A stretch of 64,000 nucleotides of DNA, from contig NBIV01000143.1 in the NCBI GenBank assembly GCA_003194525.1, positions 62,001-126,000 of the forward strand, written 5' to 3'. Source of the DNA: Gracilariopsis chorda (taxonomy: Eukaryota; Rhodophyta; Florideophyceae; Gracilariales; Gracilariaceae). A program made the position numbers and the translations under genes. The stretch's first letter is position 1. Every line of letters starts with the position of its first letter. Positions 42,301-50,148 of this stretch are shown here, in pieces. The notes under the pieces were generated by a model. It worked only from the letters and a program-made list of their open reading frames with translations, searched no databases and had not been told where the DNA came from.

Positions 42301-42868
42301 CTATCATCCCGGCTTCGTTGCAAAGGGTTTTCATCTCCTCGGGTTTCGCGTGTGTGTAGCGGTGTACCCTTTTGCAAAAGGCTAGCGGCTGCCGTTTCGC
42401 ATTTGCGTGTATGTTACCGAGGAGTGTCTTCTTGGTAGAAAGTGGGTGTGGTGCCAGGTCAAGGCGCAGTCTGCGGTCTTGTGGTACTATGTATGTGAAG
42501 AGATAGCGGTAGGCGTCGTCGAAGGGGCGCCTCATTTCAATGTATCTTTGCTCTGCAAGATTAAACGTGTTGCAATATGCGCGGACCTCTTGCCCTAGAA
42601 TAAGAGGTGAGTCACCGGGGACTAGGTCGAAGGTGAAGGAGGTTGGTTTGCCGGCATTATCGTGGACAGTGATGGACCACGAACAAACGGTCATCTTCGC
42701 TCCGAGGCATTTGTCTCCCCATCCATGGTAGTACCTTTCGCGCGGAGGCTCGATGTCAAAAGGTATACCAAGTATGTCGCAGATGGTGATTGCGTTGTTG
42801 ATACCTCCAGTGGAGGTGGGGGCTCCTTCATCAAGGATTGGATTGGGATCAGGTAGGAGCGAATCTAA
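39338..42868 (-). CDS. pol: Copia-1 Pol polyprotein (PR-IN-RT-RNaseH)
   Basis: The frame is open from the gag stop; the first Met (42694) begins a 1118-residue stretch. Upstream of it lies the protease signature PILDEGAPTSTGGI (D-E-G-A, not D-S/T-G-A). Numbering from that Met: integrase zinc module H111, H115, C146, C149; integrase core D177 (IQIDFFF), D235 or D236 (SADDEYN) and E269 (GIVERKNS). RT begins near 620 with the fingers motif KLKARIVAHGNHDKEKD and then DIKGAFLQSG. The RT active site reads AKVTDHFLLGG (784-787 VTDH), where copia-2 has LVDD. RNase H has DASVNHSDATGYG (about 943), TDSRCLYE and NPSDALTK. Pol is in the -1 frame relative to gag, so a Gag-Pol fusion by frameshifting is likely. 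Everything is open; only the RT His is suspicious. Confidence 0.9.
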   Translation of the reverse strand, partial: LDSLLPDPNPILDEGAPTSTGGINNAITICDILGIPFDIEPPRERYYHGWGDKCLGAKMTVCSWSITVHDNAGKPTSFTFDLVPGDSPLILGQEVRAYCNTFNLAEQRYIEMRRPFDDAYRYLFTYIVPQDRRLRLDLAPHPLSTKKTLLGNIHANAKRQPLAFCKRVHRYTHAKPEEMKTLCNEAGMIDDELEAAIERVFAACEVCVKNGRPIPSRKVSLSHVNQAFNVEIQIDFFFPTARGKKHTVMNMTDTGTNFTEVALCESRLAQTTIHVIETAWIYRHGAPAAISADDEYNCTTVRQFLQVHNLEFKPRPTRRHNKTGIVERKNSTVKAIISKLDDEPRNATAETILKRAAFLSNLFSGNKVLSSFELARGYRPSVVGLPQTVVTQELLDAHKEQTAIRKLQRLLHSKSHQGHQPSLFNRGDQVWVFYNTSKQNEAVEWVKATVIAAHPHYLEVKRSSRGRAMRVAYEDVRFAPTGTLTTELMSCSLEEELAKPMDNTDHTEEHPSIATNQQDSAIAQNAGTAVPIIEMPPSPPTATAVIEAPPHATAGTPAAIPDPTATTTVTALLANHDIRQQPANRDTQEPSAEATTNRPDGGARDIGDYATTDRHGSLQDKTGQSLHRDISRDLERIHEVIGSKQVTATQLTFAPRFILDEALKSEHDSNWTDAYEEVLDHDVPRSAYVITSHVVYKLKTDESGNRKLKARIVAHGNHDKEKDNIRKDSSNAPLFVVRLLLSLVTFLGFRIGTADIKGAFLQSGPITRQIYVRPPREWQGKRGVLWKLNKLPYGIADAGRQWQKTIESWMLERIGLERVIGLSQLFLKRDTSGNVILLVAKVTDHFLLGGTKEAMKQFTDMLKERFEVGKVIIDDMLHFDGCEIEQDGQGNIVMSMARYIERLRPIELSRTRRKQRLDAATEHETTQYRSLAATLMFLGNAVLPQASYATSALQQMIPKIRVEELTVANDMLKELLSLNPQITFKVPPPADEIQEVIVSSFSDASVNHSDATGYGQTGLITGLRIKRKSGLDLFHPLDWTSAKQKRVSYSPYGAEVLACAEADDRGYYVKNGLMSIFRNTKVRSELSTDSRCLYETITTLHEARDYRLRPTVQRLRNSFDSHELDYMRWIAGDTNPSDALTKRNQKTWRLLNEIFATGILCMSVESGYAVNSETWQ

Positions 42869-44163
42869 TCCCTTTGTCGAAAATACGAGTTGCTCTGCGC
42901 GCCGCTTCCGCTGGGAGTATTAACGTCTTTGTTGTCTCCATTACTTCGGCTGTCTCCCATTACTCCTATTATCTGATTGACAGGCACTCTTGACTTGAAT
43001 TTTCCGTTTTCGTCTTTAAGCATGTTTCTCACTTGAGGTGATAGCTTCTGCACAACGTCGGGAGCGATATCTTTTCCTTCCATAAGTCCTTTTACCACGT
43101 TATAGATACATTCAGGGTCTTTGTACCAGTGGTTGAATTCTTTACAGTTGCGGCATCGTGAAACAGCTTTGGGACCCTGTCCTGATGGGATGTACGACTT
43201 CTGCCTTCTTCCTTGATTGTATCGCTGATGATTGGGATGCCGCTCGCCGTGATTGAAGTCGCGCTTGCCTAGCATGCTGCCGATGCGCTTCTCCCTTTGT
43301 CCGTATCCACCATCAGGCTTGTCCTCATCTTCTACTTTAAGATCCTTGAGAACTTCTACAGCATCGTCAAGAGAGATGCGAAAAACCGTCCTATCTTGTC
43401 TGACATGGAGTTCATTCGCGTCGACAGTAGCTGTTACGGCATCGATGATAGACTTCGCGGTAGCTTCGCGGTCACCCGACGAGTCAGTGGATTGGAGGGC
43501 GTTTGCTTTGTCGCGGATCTCGGTCAGTCGGTCCTTGCTTATGACGAAAATCTTGTTTGTAGCCTCAGATCGTGATGTGATCGTTGAGACGAGCCTTGTT
43601 ATCACCGAGCTGTAGACTGATGCCGGAATCTTTGCGTTTTCCAGAAGTATCATGGCAAAGTTTTGGCTGTCCTGTTGTATGGTGCCCGTATCACAGTGGT
43701 TGAGGTAGTCAAGTGCGGCAGCTTGATACCTTCTCGCGAAGATGGCGGGTGACTCACCGTTCTTGCGTGTACAGTTGAAGACATTCCGCATCATTTGCAC
43801 TAACCGGCGTATTCCGTCGGTGGGAGAGTCTTTAGCAACCAGATCTATGATCTCGTTAACGATGCCGACCTGCTTGTTAGGTTGTTCGTCATTGGTATCC
43901 TCTTCTTCGTCCAAGTTGATAATACCGGCGGTGATGGCTTGTTCTACTTGGGACGAGAAAATTGTGTCGAGTGAGTTGAGTAGAGTAAGTCCAAGTGCAC
44001 TTAGAATGCCCTTTGCTTTCTTATCACCGCCCTTAGCAAATCTTTTAAAGGTTGTAACCCATAGCGAAACTTGCTTGCGCCACTTATATTTGTCGGTCGT
44101 TGTGGTAAGCCTTGGCGGTAGAAGCATGTCGAAGCCTGGAGTAGGTGCCCTGCCTGGGCCCAT
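42865..44163 (-). CDS. gag: Copia-1 Gag
   Basis: 432 codons from the ATG inside the primer binding site (MGPGRAPTPGFDMLL) to TAG. It forms the particle around element RNA. Visible parts are a copia-type gag core (WRKQVSLWVTTFKRFAKGGD; GIRRLVQMMRNVFNCTRKNG; PAIFARRYQAAALDYL) and a zinc knuckle CRNCKEFNHWYKDPEC (CX2CX4HX6C, two residues longer than usual). An in-frame ATG 27 bases upstream (44190) lies in the 5' LTR, but the 3' LTR has a different base there (AGG), so the primer-site ATG is the safer start. Pol follows in the -1 frame with a few bases of overlap. Confidence 0.85.
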   Translation of the reverse strand: MGPGRAPTPGFDMLLPPRLTTTTDKYKWRKQVSLWVTTFKRFAKGGDKKAKGILSALGLTLLNSLDTIFSSQVEQAITAGIINLDEEEDTNDEQPNKQVGIVNEIIDLVAKDSPTDGIRRLVQMMRNVFNCTRKNGESPAIFARRYQAAALDYLNHCDTGTIQQDSQNFAMILLENAKIPASVYSSVITRLVSTITSRSEATNKIFVISKDRLTEIRDKANALQSTDSSGDREATAKSIIDAVTATVDANELHVRQDRTVFRISLDDAVEVLKDLKVEDEDKPDGGYGQREKRIGSMLGKRDFNHGERHPNHQRYNQGRRQKSYIPSGQGPKAVSRCRNCKEFNHWYKDPECIYNVVKGLMEGKDIAPDVVQKLSPQVRNMLKDENGKFKSRVPVNQIIGVMGDSRSNGDNKDVNTPSGSGAQSNSYFRQRD

Positions 44164-44166
44164 AAC
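44153..44166 (-). other. Copia-1 primer binding site (half-tRNA type)
   Basis: Directly after the 5' LTR the minus strand reads GTTATGGGCCCAGG. The first 13 bases are complementary to CUGGGCCCAUAAC of the eukaryotic initiator tRNA-Met anticodon arm. This matches the Drosophila copia type of priming by a tRNA cut in the anticodon loop. Copia-2 has the same 14 bases at 47796. Confidence 0.8.
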
Positions 44167-44725
44167 TGTGAAGAGATCGTAATTAGCCATTTGGCAGGAC
44201 TGGATACAGTTGGCAGGAATCTACTCTACAGGCGAAATAAAGAGCACAGGTGCTCGCAGAGGTCACTCCTCCTCTGCCCTCTTTTTTTGCTCTAGCTCCT
44301 CAACTATTTATACCTATCGCATCTAACTACGCGTCCTTTGCCGGTATGGATTCAACAAGCTATTGTGTTGCATCTTCGATTCGGAGTTCCGTCTATCCCG
44401 ATTTGGTATCGTGGATAGGCGGATGTCGCAGCGTAGCTATGCCTCACATTAGGTCGTCATGGAGCTTGTTGCTGATAACGACTGGTGGTTGCGACGTGCT
44501 GGTAGTTGTGGCGTGCTGATATTTACGACGTGCTTATGGTTGCAGCTTGCTGATGGTCGCGGTGTGCTGATTTTGGCGTTGTGCTGATGGTTGCGGACGT
44601 GTTTTCGCTGTGTTTGCTTTGCTATTGCTGAATGTCAATTGCTGAATTGCCTTTCTTTACTTAGTTCGCGTATTCGCTATTATCTGCTTATTAGCGTCGC
44701 TTAGGCTATTTTAAACATTGTCCCA
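44167..44725 (-). repeat. Copia-1 5' LTR
   Basis: 559 bp. On the minus strand it starts TGGGACAATG and ends CTCTTCACA, followed at once by the primer site. It differs from the 3' LTR at 4 sites. Confidence 0.95.
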
Positions 44726-44848
44726 ACTGTACAATGAAGCGTATTAGATAGGTAAAGGGTTTCTTGTGTAGCTGTTGCGTTTTTTTCAAAATATTCAGAC
44801 CAAACGCGTTAACCTTCGCATTTTGTTAAAATAGAGAACAGTCCGGTG

Positions 44849-46916
44849 AACCAACCTCAGCAGCACCGACGTGGGCCACTACCCTCTCTTCTAAACGTCT
44901 TTAAATCGCCAAACGCTGCCACTTATCATGGAAAGGAATCTTAACGCACTCCGGTCAAGGTTCGTTCTTTTATTTGAGGTATGCGAAAGGTGACAAACCT
45001 GTGCTCAAGCATTTCCGACACTCAGGAAGTAGAGATTGCCGTCTTTTTACTACGTGATCATGCAGATCTGTTGTACGCTCGCGCAACTCATGGCGGCAAT
45101 TCTTTCCCGAATCTCTCTGTTCTGCAGGACGCCATGCTAGCAGAATTCGTACCCGCCAACGAACTTGCAATGGCGCATGTTGCATTATTCAACTGCGCCT
45201 CAGCATTTCTCTGGATAACCATATGGCAAGGTTCAGGGAACTGGTCGACTTCTGCTAGACGCCGGTTTCCGAAGCGCTTACGTTTCTGTAACGGTCGCTT
45301 CTTCTGCTGTTTCGAAAAAAACTGTCAGAACGATCCCCTAACGGTAGTCCTGTCTCGATGGCTGACGTTTACAACTATGTTCGCATGATCTACATCTCGG
45401 AGAAGTGGAACGACGCGTCCTCCTCCGACTACAAGCAATCGAAGCGTTCTCAAAGGCTCCAGGATTCAGGGAACAGGAACACAAATTCAAACAATTCGGA
45501 TCCTAGTGTGATCGGTAAGCATCCGAAGCTGTTTCCTGGGGACCCACCGATGTACTAAACGCTGTCCAGAATGGCGTTTATCGCGCCAACGATCGTTGCG
45601 TGAAGTGTGCCAAGAGGCCTTGGAGCAACCCTCGTCACGCTTGCCGCAAAAATTTGGCTGGCGCGTCTGCCCAACGCCCACTAAACCACCAGGCAAAAAA
45701 TAGAAGCTCCGCACGCAAGTGCGAATTCATGCAGCTCGACGGCTACACCAAAGCTCACTGCTCCAAAGGGCGAAATGATCTATGAAGGTGCCTTGAATGG
45801 CCACAAGGTTCCCTTTTATCTTGATCTCGGAGCCTGCCACGCCTTCATGTCACTGAACTCGGCTCGTCTTTGCTAACTTTCTCTCACTGCTTCCGCATCC
45901 CCCTTCACTGAACTTGGCAACTATTTTACAGATCCAATCCTTTTCAAGGCACGAACCCATATCTCTATATGCGATTCGTGCATCCCTATTTCGGTGTACA
46001 TTATCTAGATGAATGATGAGGACGACGGTCTACCCCTGGTAACCGCGAATGGCTTCGTTCGGCTCGCCCGCACATCGACTGGAAAACCCACTATCTCACC
46101 GTTCGGCGCGCAGACGGTTCAATTTTCAATGTGTTTCCTCGACATCTTTTTCCCTCTCAGACCCGCCAGAAGAAGTCCACGGTCCCAACAGTGTCTTACA
46201 AACGCTTCCGTTGCATGACAAAGCAAAAGAGATGCGAACTGTACGATTTGCGCTTACGCCCGTCTACTTCCGTCGACAGCCACCCCGAATTGGCATCCAT
46301 AGTCGACGAGTTCCAAGAATTCTTTAAATAAAGAATACCATATGATCTCCCTCTTCAGCGGGAAGAGCACTTCGAGATCAACCTAAAGCTTGAGTAGCCA
46401 CCTCCCGTACGGCCGGTCATTAGGCTCTCAAACGAAGAACTCATTCTCCTCCGCAATACATTGGAAGAGCTCCTCAGCAAAGTACTCATTCGCCCATCTT
46501 CTTCCGCATTTGGGGCACGAGTGTTCTTCTTAAAGAAGATGTCCGGACAGCTACGTATGCTCTGTGACTACAGAGGCCTCAATCGAATCACTATTCCACA
46601 CGCCACGCCTCTCCCCCTCATCGATGAAGCACTGGACCCGGTTGCCGGAGCAAAGATCTTTTCTTAGATAGACCTCGTTGGGGTCTATCATCAGATGCAA
46701 AGTAAGGAAGAGGACTGCCACAAAACTGCCATTCGCACTCGCTTCGGCTCTTTCGAGTGGCGAGTGCTCTGCTTTGGGCTTTGCAACGCCCCGGCCGCCT
46801 TCTCTTGCCTAATCGCCTCCATTCTACAACAGCTCAACGGTCACTGTCTCGTTCTGTATCTCGACGAGATTTTGGTGTACAGTAGAACAATCGAAGAGCA
46901 CAAAGAGCATCTCTTG
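44849..46916 (+). pseudogene. Gypsy-3: decayed chromovirus copy, gag to RT part
   Basis: This is a badly decayed relative of gypsy-2, starting abruptly inside gag ('tccggtgaacc', matching 55872 onward in gypsy-2); LTR and 5' gag are missing. Gag pieces read VTNLCSSISDTQEVEIAVFL and later VYNYVR..-like sequence. The protease motif is LDLGACHAF (Leu for the usual Pro of this family). RT pieces read MEELLSKVLIRPSSSAFGAR, LRMLCDYRGLNRITIPHA and CLVLYLDEILVYS, where YLDE replaces YLDD. There are numerous stops, for example at 45877, 46329 and 46665. It is the host for all the nested insertions to its right. Confidence 0.85.
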
Positions 46917-47423
46917 TAGAGTATGACGTGATTTGGAGGGAGATATATTGTTTTTACGTGACAGGTGAGCATTTTGATTAGAAACTTGAATTGGGGTTGA
47001 TGTGTACATCTCATGCGATATATACATAACTCACAGAAGAAAATGCTGCTTAAGAGAGCCCCCTGTACAAAACAGGCTTAGGGAGATGCTTGTTTAGCAG
47101 TGTTTACAGCATCTGGATTGTCTACAAAAACCCACAGATGAGAACCTGTGCAAGTAAAATGTTGACCAGCAATCTTATCTATCCAATCTTCATCACAATT
47201 GTCTTTACGACTATTCCTGTCAACCAGCCTCGCTAGGGGCCGCTACTGACATGGCAAGCAGACTCGTTCAGGGGCCGCCACCGCACTTTCCTCTCCAGCC
47301 GTAGCACAGCCCTGTCAAGGGCCGGTCGCCGGGTGACAGAGATAATCCGTCGTCTACTCCCTGGACGGCACCAGGCAGACCAACTTGGTCTTTTTCTTCC
47401 GTCAGATGTGAACAGCTCCCAGA
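46917..47423. mobile_element. Unclassified insertion of about 0.5 kb in gypsy-3
   Basis: Gypsy-3 homology stops after gagcatctc (about 46915) and resumes at cagaagtctttactgctc (about 47421), where gypsy-2 is continuous. The inserted 0.5 kb encodes no recognisable protein. It contains short inverted pairs such as ccccctgt...acaggcttaggg and a GC-rich right part. No clear target duplication or terminal repeat was seen. It could be a solo LTR, a MITE-like element or filler DNA. Confidence 0.55.
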
Positions 47424-47550
47424 AGTCTTTACTGCTCTACGAAAACACCAGCTATAGGCCAAACTCAGCAAGTGTGCGTTTGGTGTAACAGAAGCCGATT
47501 TCTTGAGTTTCCACGTTTCCGAAAAGAGTTTTTCTACTCAGAAGCGTCTC
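47424..47550 (+). pseudogene. Gypsy-3 RT continuation, left of copia-2
   Basis: Reads LSKCAFGVTEADFLSFHVSE, matching the RT thumb region of gypsy-1 and gypsy-2 with two substitutions and stops. It ends at the copia-2 insertion point (target duplication GTCTC, 47546-47550). Confidence 0.8.
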
Positions 47551-47795
47551 TTTGCAAAGCCGTTGTGCATGGCCTTGCATTGCTGGCTGCGCAAAGCACC
47601 TTTGCTGGCTACTGATCTCGCGGAGCTCACGCTGCTCAAATAAACTCTGCCCGAGCGGTCCTTGGCGTCCTTCGTCAAGGAAAAACCGCGAGAGGGGGAC
47701 TTTGCGCCCGCTATATTTCCTCTTTGCCTCCGAGCGCATTCAGCATCCCAACTACTCTCCAGACCCGCGCTTGCGACGCACCCTCATCTAGCTTA
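47551..47795 (+). repeat. Copia-2 5' LTR
   Basis: 245 bp, from tttgcaaagcc (TT where the 3' LTR has TG) to catctagctta. Contains aaataaac (possible polyadenylation signal) and gctatattt (TATA-like). Confidence 0.85.
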
Positions 47796-47809
47796 GTTAT
47801 GGGCCCAGG
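47796..47809 (+). other. Copia-2 primer binding site (half-tRNA type)
   Basis: GTTATGGGCCCAGG directly follows the LTR, identical to copia-1. The ATG at 47799 inside it is the Gag start. Confidence 0.8.
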
Positions 47810-48281
47810 ACAGCCGTCTAGTTCCTATAACCCGACTGATCCGCCAATCTTTGATCCCACGAAAGATCTCCAAGAATGGCGCAAGGATATTTCTCGTTGG
47901 GTGGGTACTGTCTCCGATGCTGCTCGGAAGGGAAGTGACCGTTTATACAAAACTATCTTTGCAACTCTTGCAATGCAACTTTATGATCGCGCCTTGCCTG
48001 CAGCTCAAAATTCAATTGTTGATGAATCACAAGTCAAAGGCATAATCAATTACAAACAGGACAATCAAGTGGAGGCTGTGCGTCAGATTGTCGAGTTAAT
48101 TGCGGTTGATCCCCTCAATTGCGGTCGTTTCTCGACTCATTGCATCGTTTAACCGTGTCACTAATTGCCGTCGTCGAAAAGATGAGTCCCTGGCCAGCTT
48201 CGTTTCTCGCTTCAGAGGACTAGCATCCGATCATCTCATGCATGGCGTGGAGAGCAACGCTTTCCCGTCGGTTGGGAGTTG
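47799..48281 (+). pseudogene. Copia-2 Gag, N-terminal part, frameshifted
   Basis: Starts MGPGQPSSSYNPTDPP inside the primer site. It has LQEWRKDISRWVGTVSDAARKG and later EAVRQIVELIAVDP, equivalent to the copia-1 gag core. The frame shifts near 48120-48150. The homologous reading resumes as NCRRRKDESLASFVSRFRGLA and stops where the solo LTR is inserted. Compared with copia-1, about 150 residues of Gag are represented here. Confidence 0.8.
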
Positions 48282-49224
48282 TTCCTATTCATAGGAGTAT
48301 CCACTGGTGGATTGGTTCGATACCTCATTTATGAGTTGATCCCTCGCGGGATAGCGATGAGGTGGCACTTGAGGGACCTGGACAGGTATTACTAGTGGCA
48401 TTCTGGTGACAGATGGTACGCTGTACGCGTGTGGTAATTTCGGTTCCAATTGTGGATATTTAATTTTATGGTTATCGCCACTTGTGGCCCAGAAAGTGGG
48501 AACTCCACGTGTATGGACCTCAAGAGGTGTGCACCAAATTAGTTAATTTATTTAGTTTATTGTGGTGCAAACCTACTTAGGACATCAAGGCTTCGCCGTC
48601 AGCACCACCAGTAAATGGTAACCTTGGTTCTCTTTCGAGATATACTCTTTGCAGAGTAAGGCTCTGGTAAGAAAGACCCTCGTAGGGATTACGACTCCTC
48701 GCGGAGAGTATCCACGAGTGGATTCCGTCTACCATCCCCTTGGGAACATTCAGGCCTCACTACTGCTACAGTATCACCGTGTTCGGTATTGGTTATTTGT
48801 TCCGCTGTCAGTCTTGGATTCCGCCCCAGTATTGGGTTCTTTGTCGTGGTGTTTACCACATTCCCGTTTGGGATTCGTTCTTTATTTTGGTTCGCCCCTT
48901 CGCCGGGTCTGTTGCCGCGTGTTGCACGCCCCGTCGCCGGTTCTCTTGGGTTTTCCCTTTTTCCTTTTGCTTTCCTTCACAGGATACCGTGTCATTATAC
49001 ACTCACGTGTGTACCATCCATTCCTGGAGTTTACCCTTTTTCTGGGCCATGAACCTCTGCAGGTATAGCCAGAACCACTTTGGTCTTACAAGCCAGCCTT
49101 TACGTGGCGCAGAGGGCTCTCTCAACTGAGACACCATCCCATAGGGAGCGAGGTCTCGAACACCTTGAGGATACTTCCCGCTTCCGGGTTTTGCTCTACA
49201 CGGCGGTTTGTCCTTCTCCTCACA
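48282..49224 (+). repeat. Solo LTR C (943 bp) inside copia-2 gag
   Basis: Gag homology is interrupted exactly here, with AGTTG on both sides (48277-48281 and 49225-49229), a candidate 5-bp target duplication. The insert starts ttcctattcatagga and ends ctcctcaca. It is not the same sequence as the gypsy-4 LTR but has the same style: an 'attagttaattta' tract, 'ccagtaaa', and many short perfect hairpins such as TCCTAT-TC-ATAGGA, ATCCAC-TG-GTGGAT and TACTC-TTTGCA-GAGTA. The TT start is atypical (TG expected), so the left border may be off by a few bases. Confidence 0.75.
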
Positions 49225-49957
49225 AGTTGGAGAAGTGTTGGCTATTACATTGCTAAACAACTCCTCGCTCCATGAAGAGACGTTTACAAATGCTAAGCTG
49301 CAGCTGATTGCTATGGCCAAAGCACGGATGGGTAAAGAACAGCTTTCGTCGTCGGGAAGACTCGTTCTCAACAAAACCGTCTTTGAGGCATCTGTTCAGG
49401 AGTTGAAGAACATGTTGTCAAAGCCCCATCTCCGTGTTAAGAAGAAGGATGAACATGCACTCACGAAAGGAAAGCTCCTTTACACTCGCAAGAGGATTGC
49501 TGAAGTTGCAAAAGACTTAGAAAACCTCGAGAAGAAAAGTGAACTCGAAACCCATCGACCCCATGGCGAACGCCTTCTGAAGTCAACCCCATGCTGTCGT
49601 CTTAATCTGGATGACGCTGTTACAGTGATGAAGAACTTGTCTTTCACGCCTGGGAAGTCCTCTCCCTACATTAGTAAATCTGACCTGAAGAACATCGTTG
49701 GCCAAGAAGTGCAGACTGCCCTCCTTGCAATGTCAAAGCAGGCCGCAGGAAGCGTGTTCTCCTGCCTGGGAGAGCGCAATGCAAAACATACTACCTCGAC
49801 TTCGCCGAAACCACGCTTTTCTGGAAAGAGGAACGGTGGCGCCAAGAGGAAAGGTGAAGCTCCGTTTTGTTTTGACTGTGGTGACCCGGATCACTTGGCT
49901 GGTAACGACGTTTGCCTCACTCCTTCCTCCTTCACTAGAAAGAGAAGGCTCGAGTGA
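49225..49957 (+). pseudogene. Copia-2 Gag, C-terminal part
   Basis: Continues after the solo LTR with VGEVLAITLLNNSSLHEETF, a Lys-rich segment, then CCRLNLDDAVTVMKNLSF (copia-1 has FRISLDDAVEVLKDL at the same place). It ends with a zinc knuckle CFDCGDPDHLAGNDVC (CX2CX4HX5C) and stop at 49955-49957. The piece is about 244 codons and open, but cut off from its N-terminus by the LTR. Confidence 0.8.
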
Positions 49958-50148
49958 CAAAGTCAGAACCAGAACTACTCCCAGTCTAATATCAACCACT
50001 CCCAACCTCGAAGAGCAACAGAGAATCAACCTCATAATCGTCCTTCGGATTTTCGTCAAGGCGCCGGCCCATCCAAACGCAATCATGCTTAAGGGCCTGG
50101 GTTGGGGCGCCCTCCAATGTTGTTAAGGGCTCAACAGACTCAAATCAA

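Larger units (their letters stand above)
38740..44725 (-). mobile_element. Copia-1: complete, young Ty1/copia retrotransposon
   Basis: 5986 bp on the minus strand, with 559-bp LTRs that differ at only 4 positions (about 99.3% identical) and the target duplication ACTGT (38735-38739 and 44726-44730). Order on the minus strand: LTR, primer site, gag, pol (PR-IN-RT-RNaseH), polypurine tract, LTR. Gag and pol are both fully open. This is the youngest element in the window and the best candidate for recent mobility. Integrase preceding RT defines the copia superfamily. Confidence 0.95.

Noticed and set aside
39879-44182. Many plus-strand frames of 80-150 codons across copia-1
   Set aside because: They are antisense shadows of the intact minus-strand gag and pol frames.
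44726-44740. ttgtc at both ends of the copia-1 LTRs taken first as the target duplication
   Set aside because: The pentamer lies next to the LTR also on the internal side, so it is part of the LTR; shifting the border by three bases gives TG/CA ends, a polypurine tract abutting the LTR and the duplication ACTGT.
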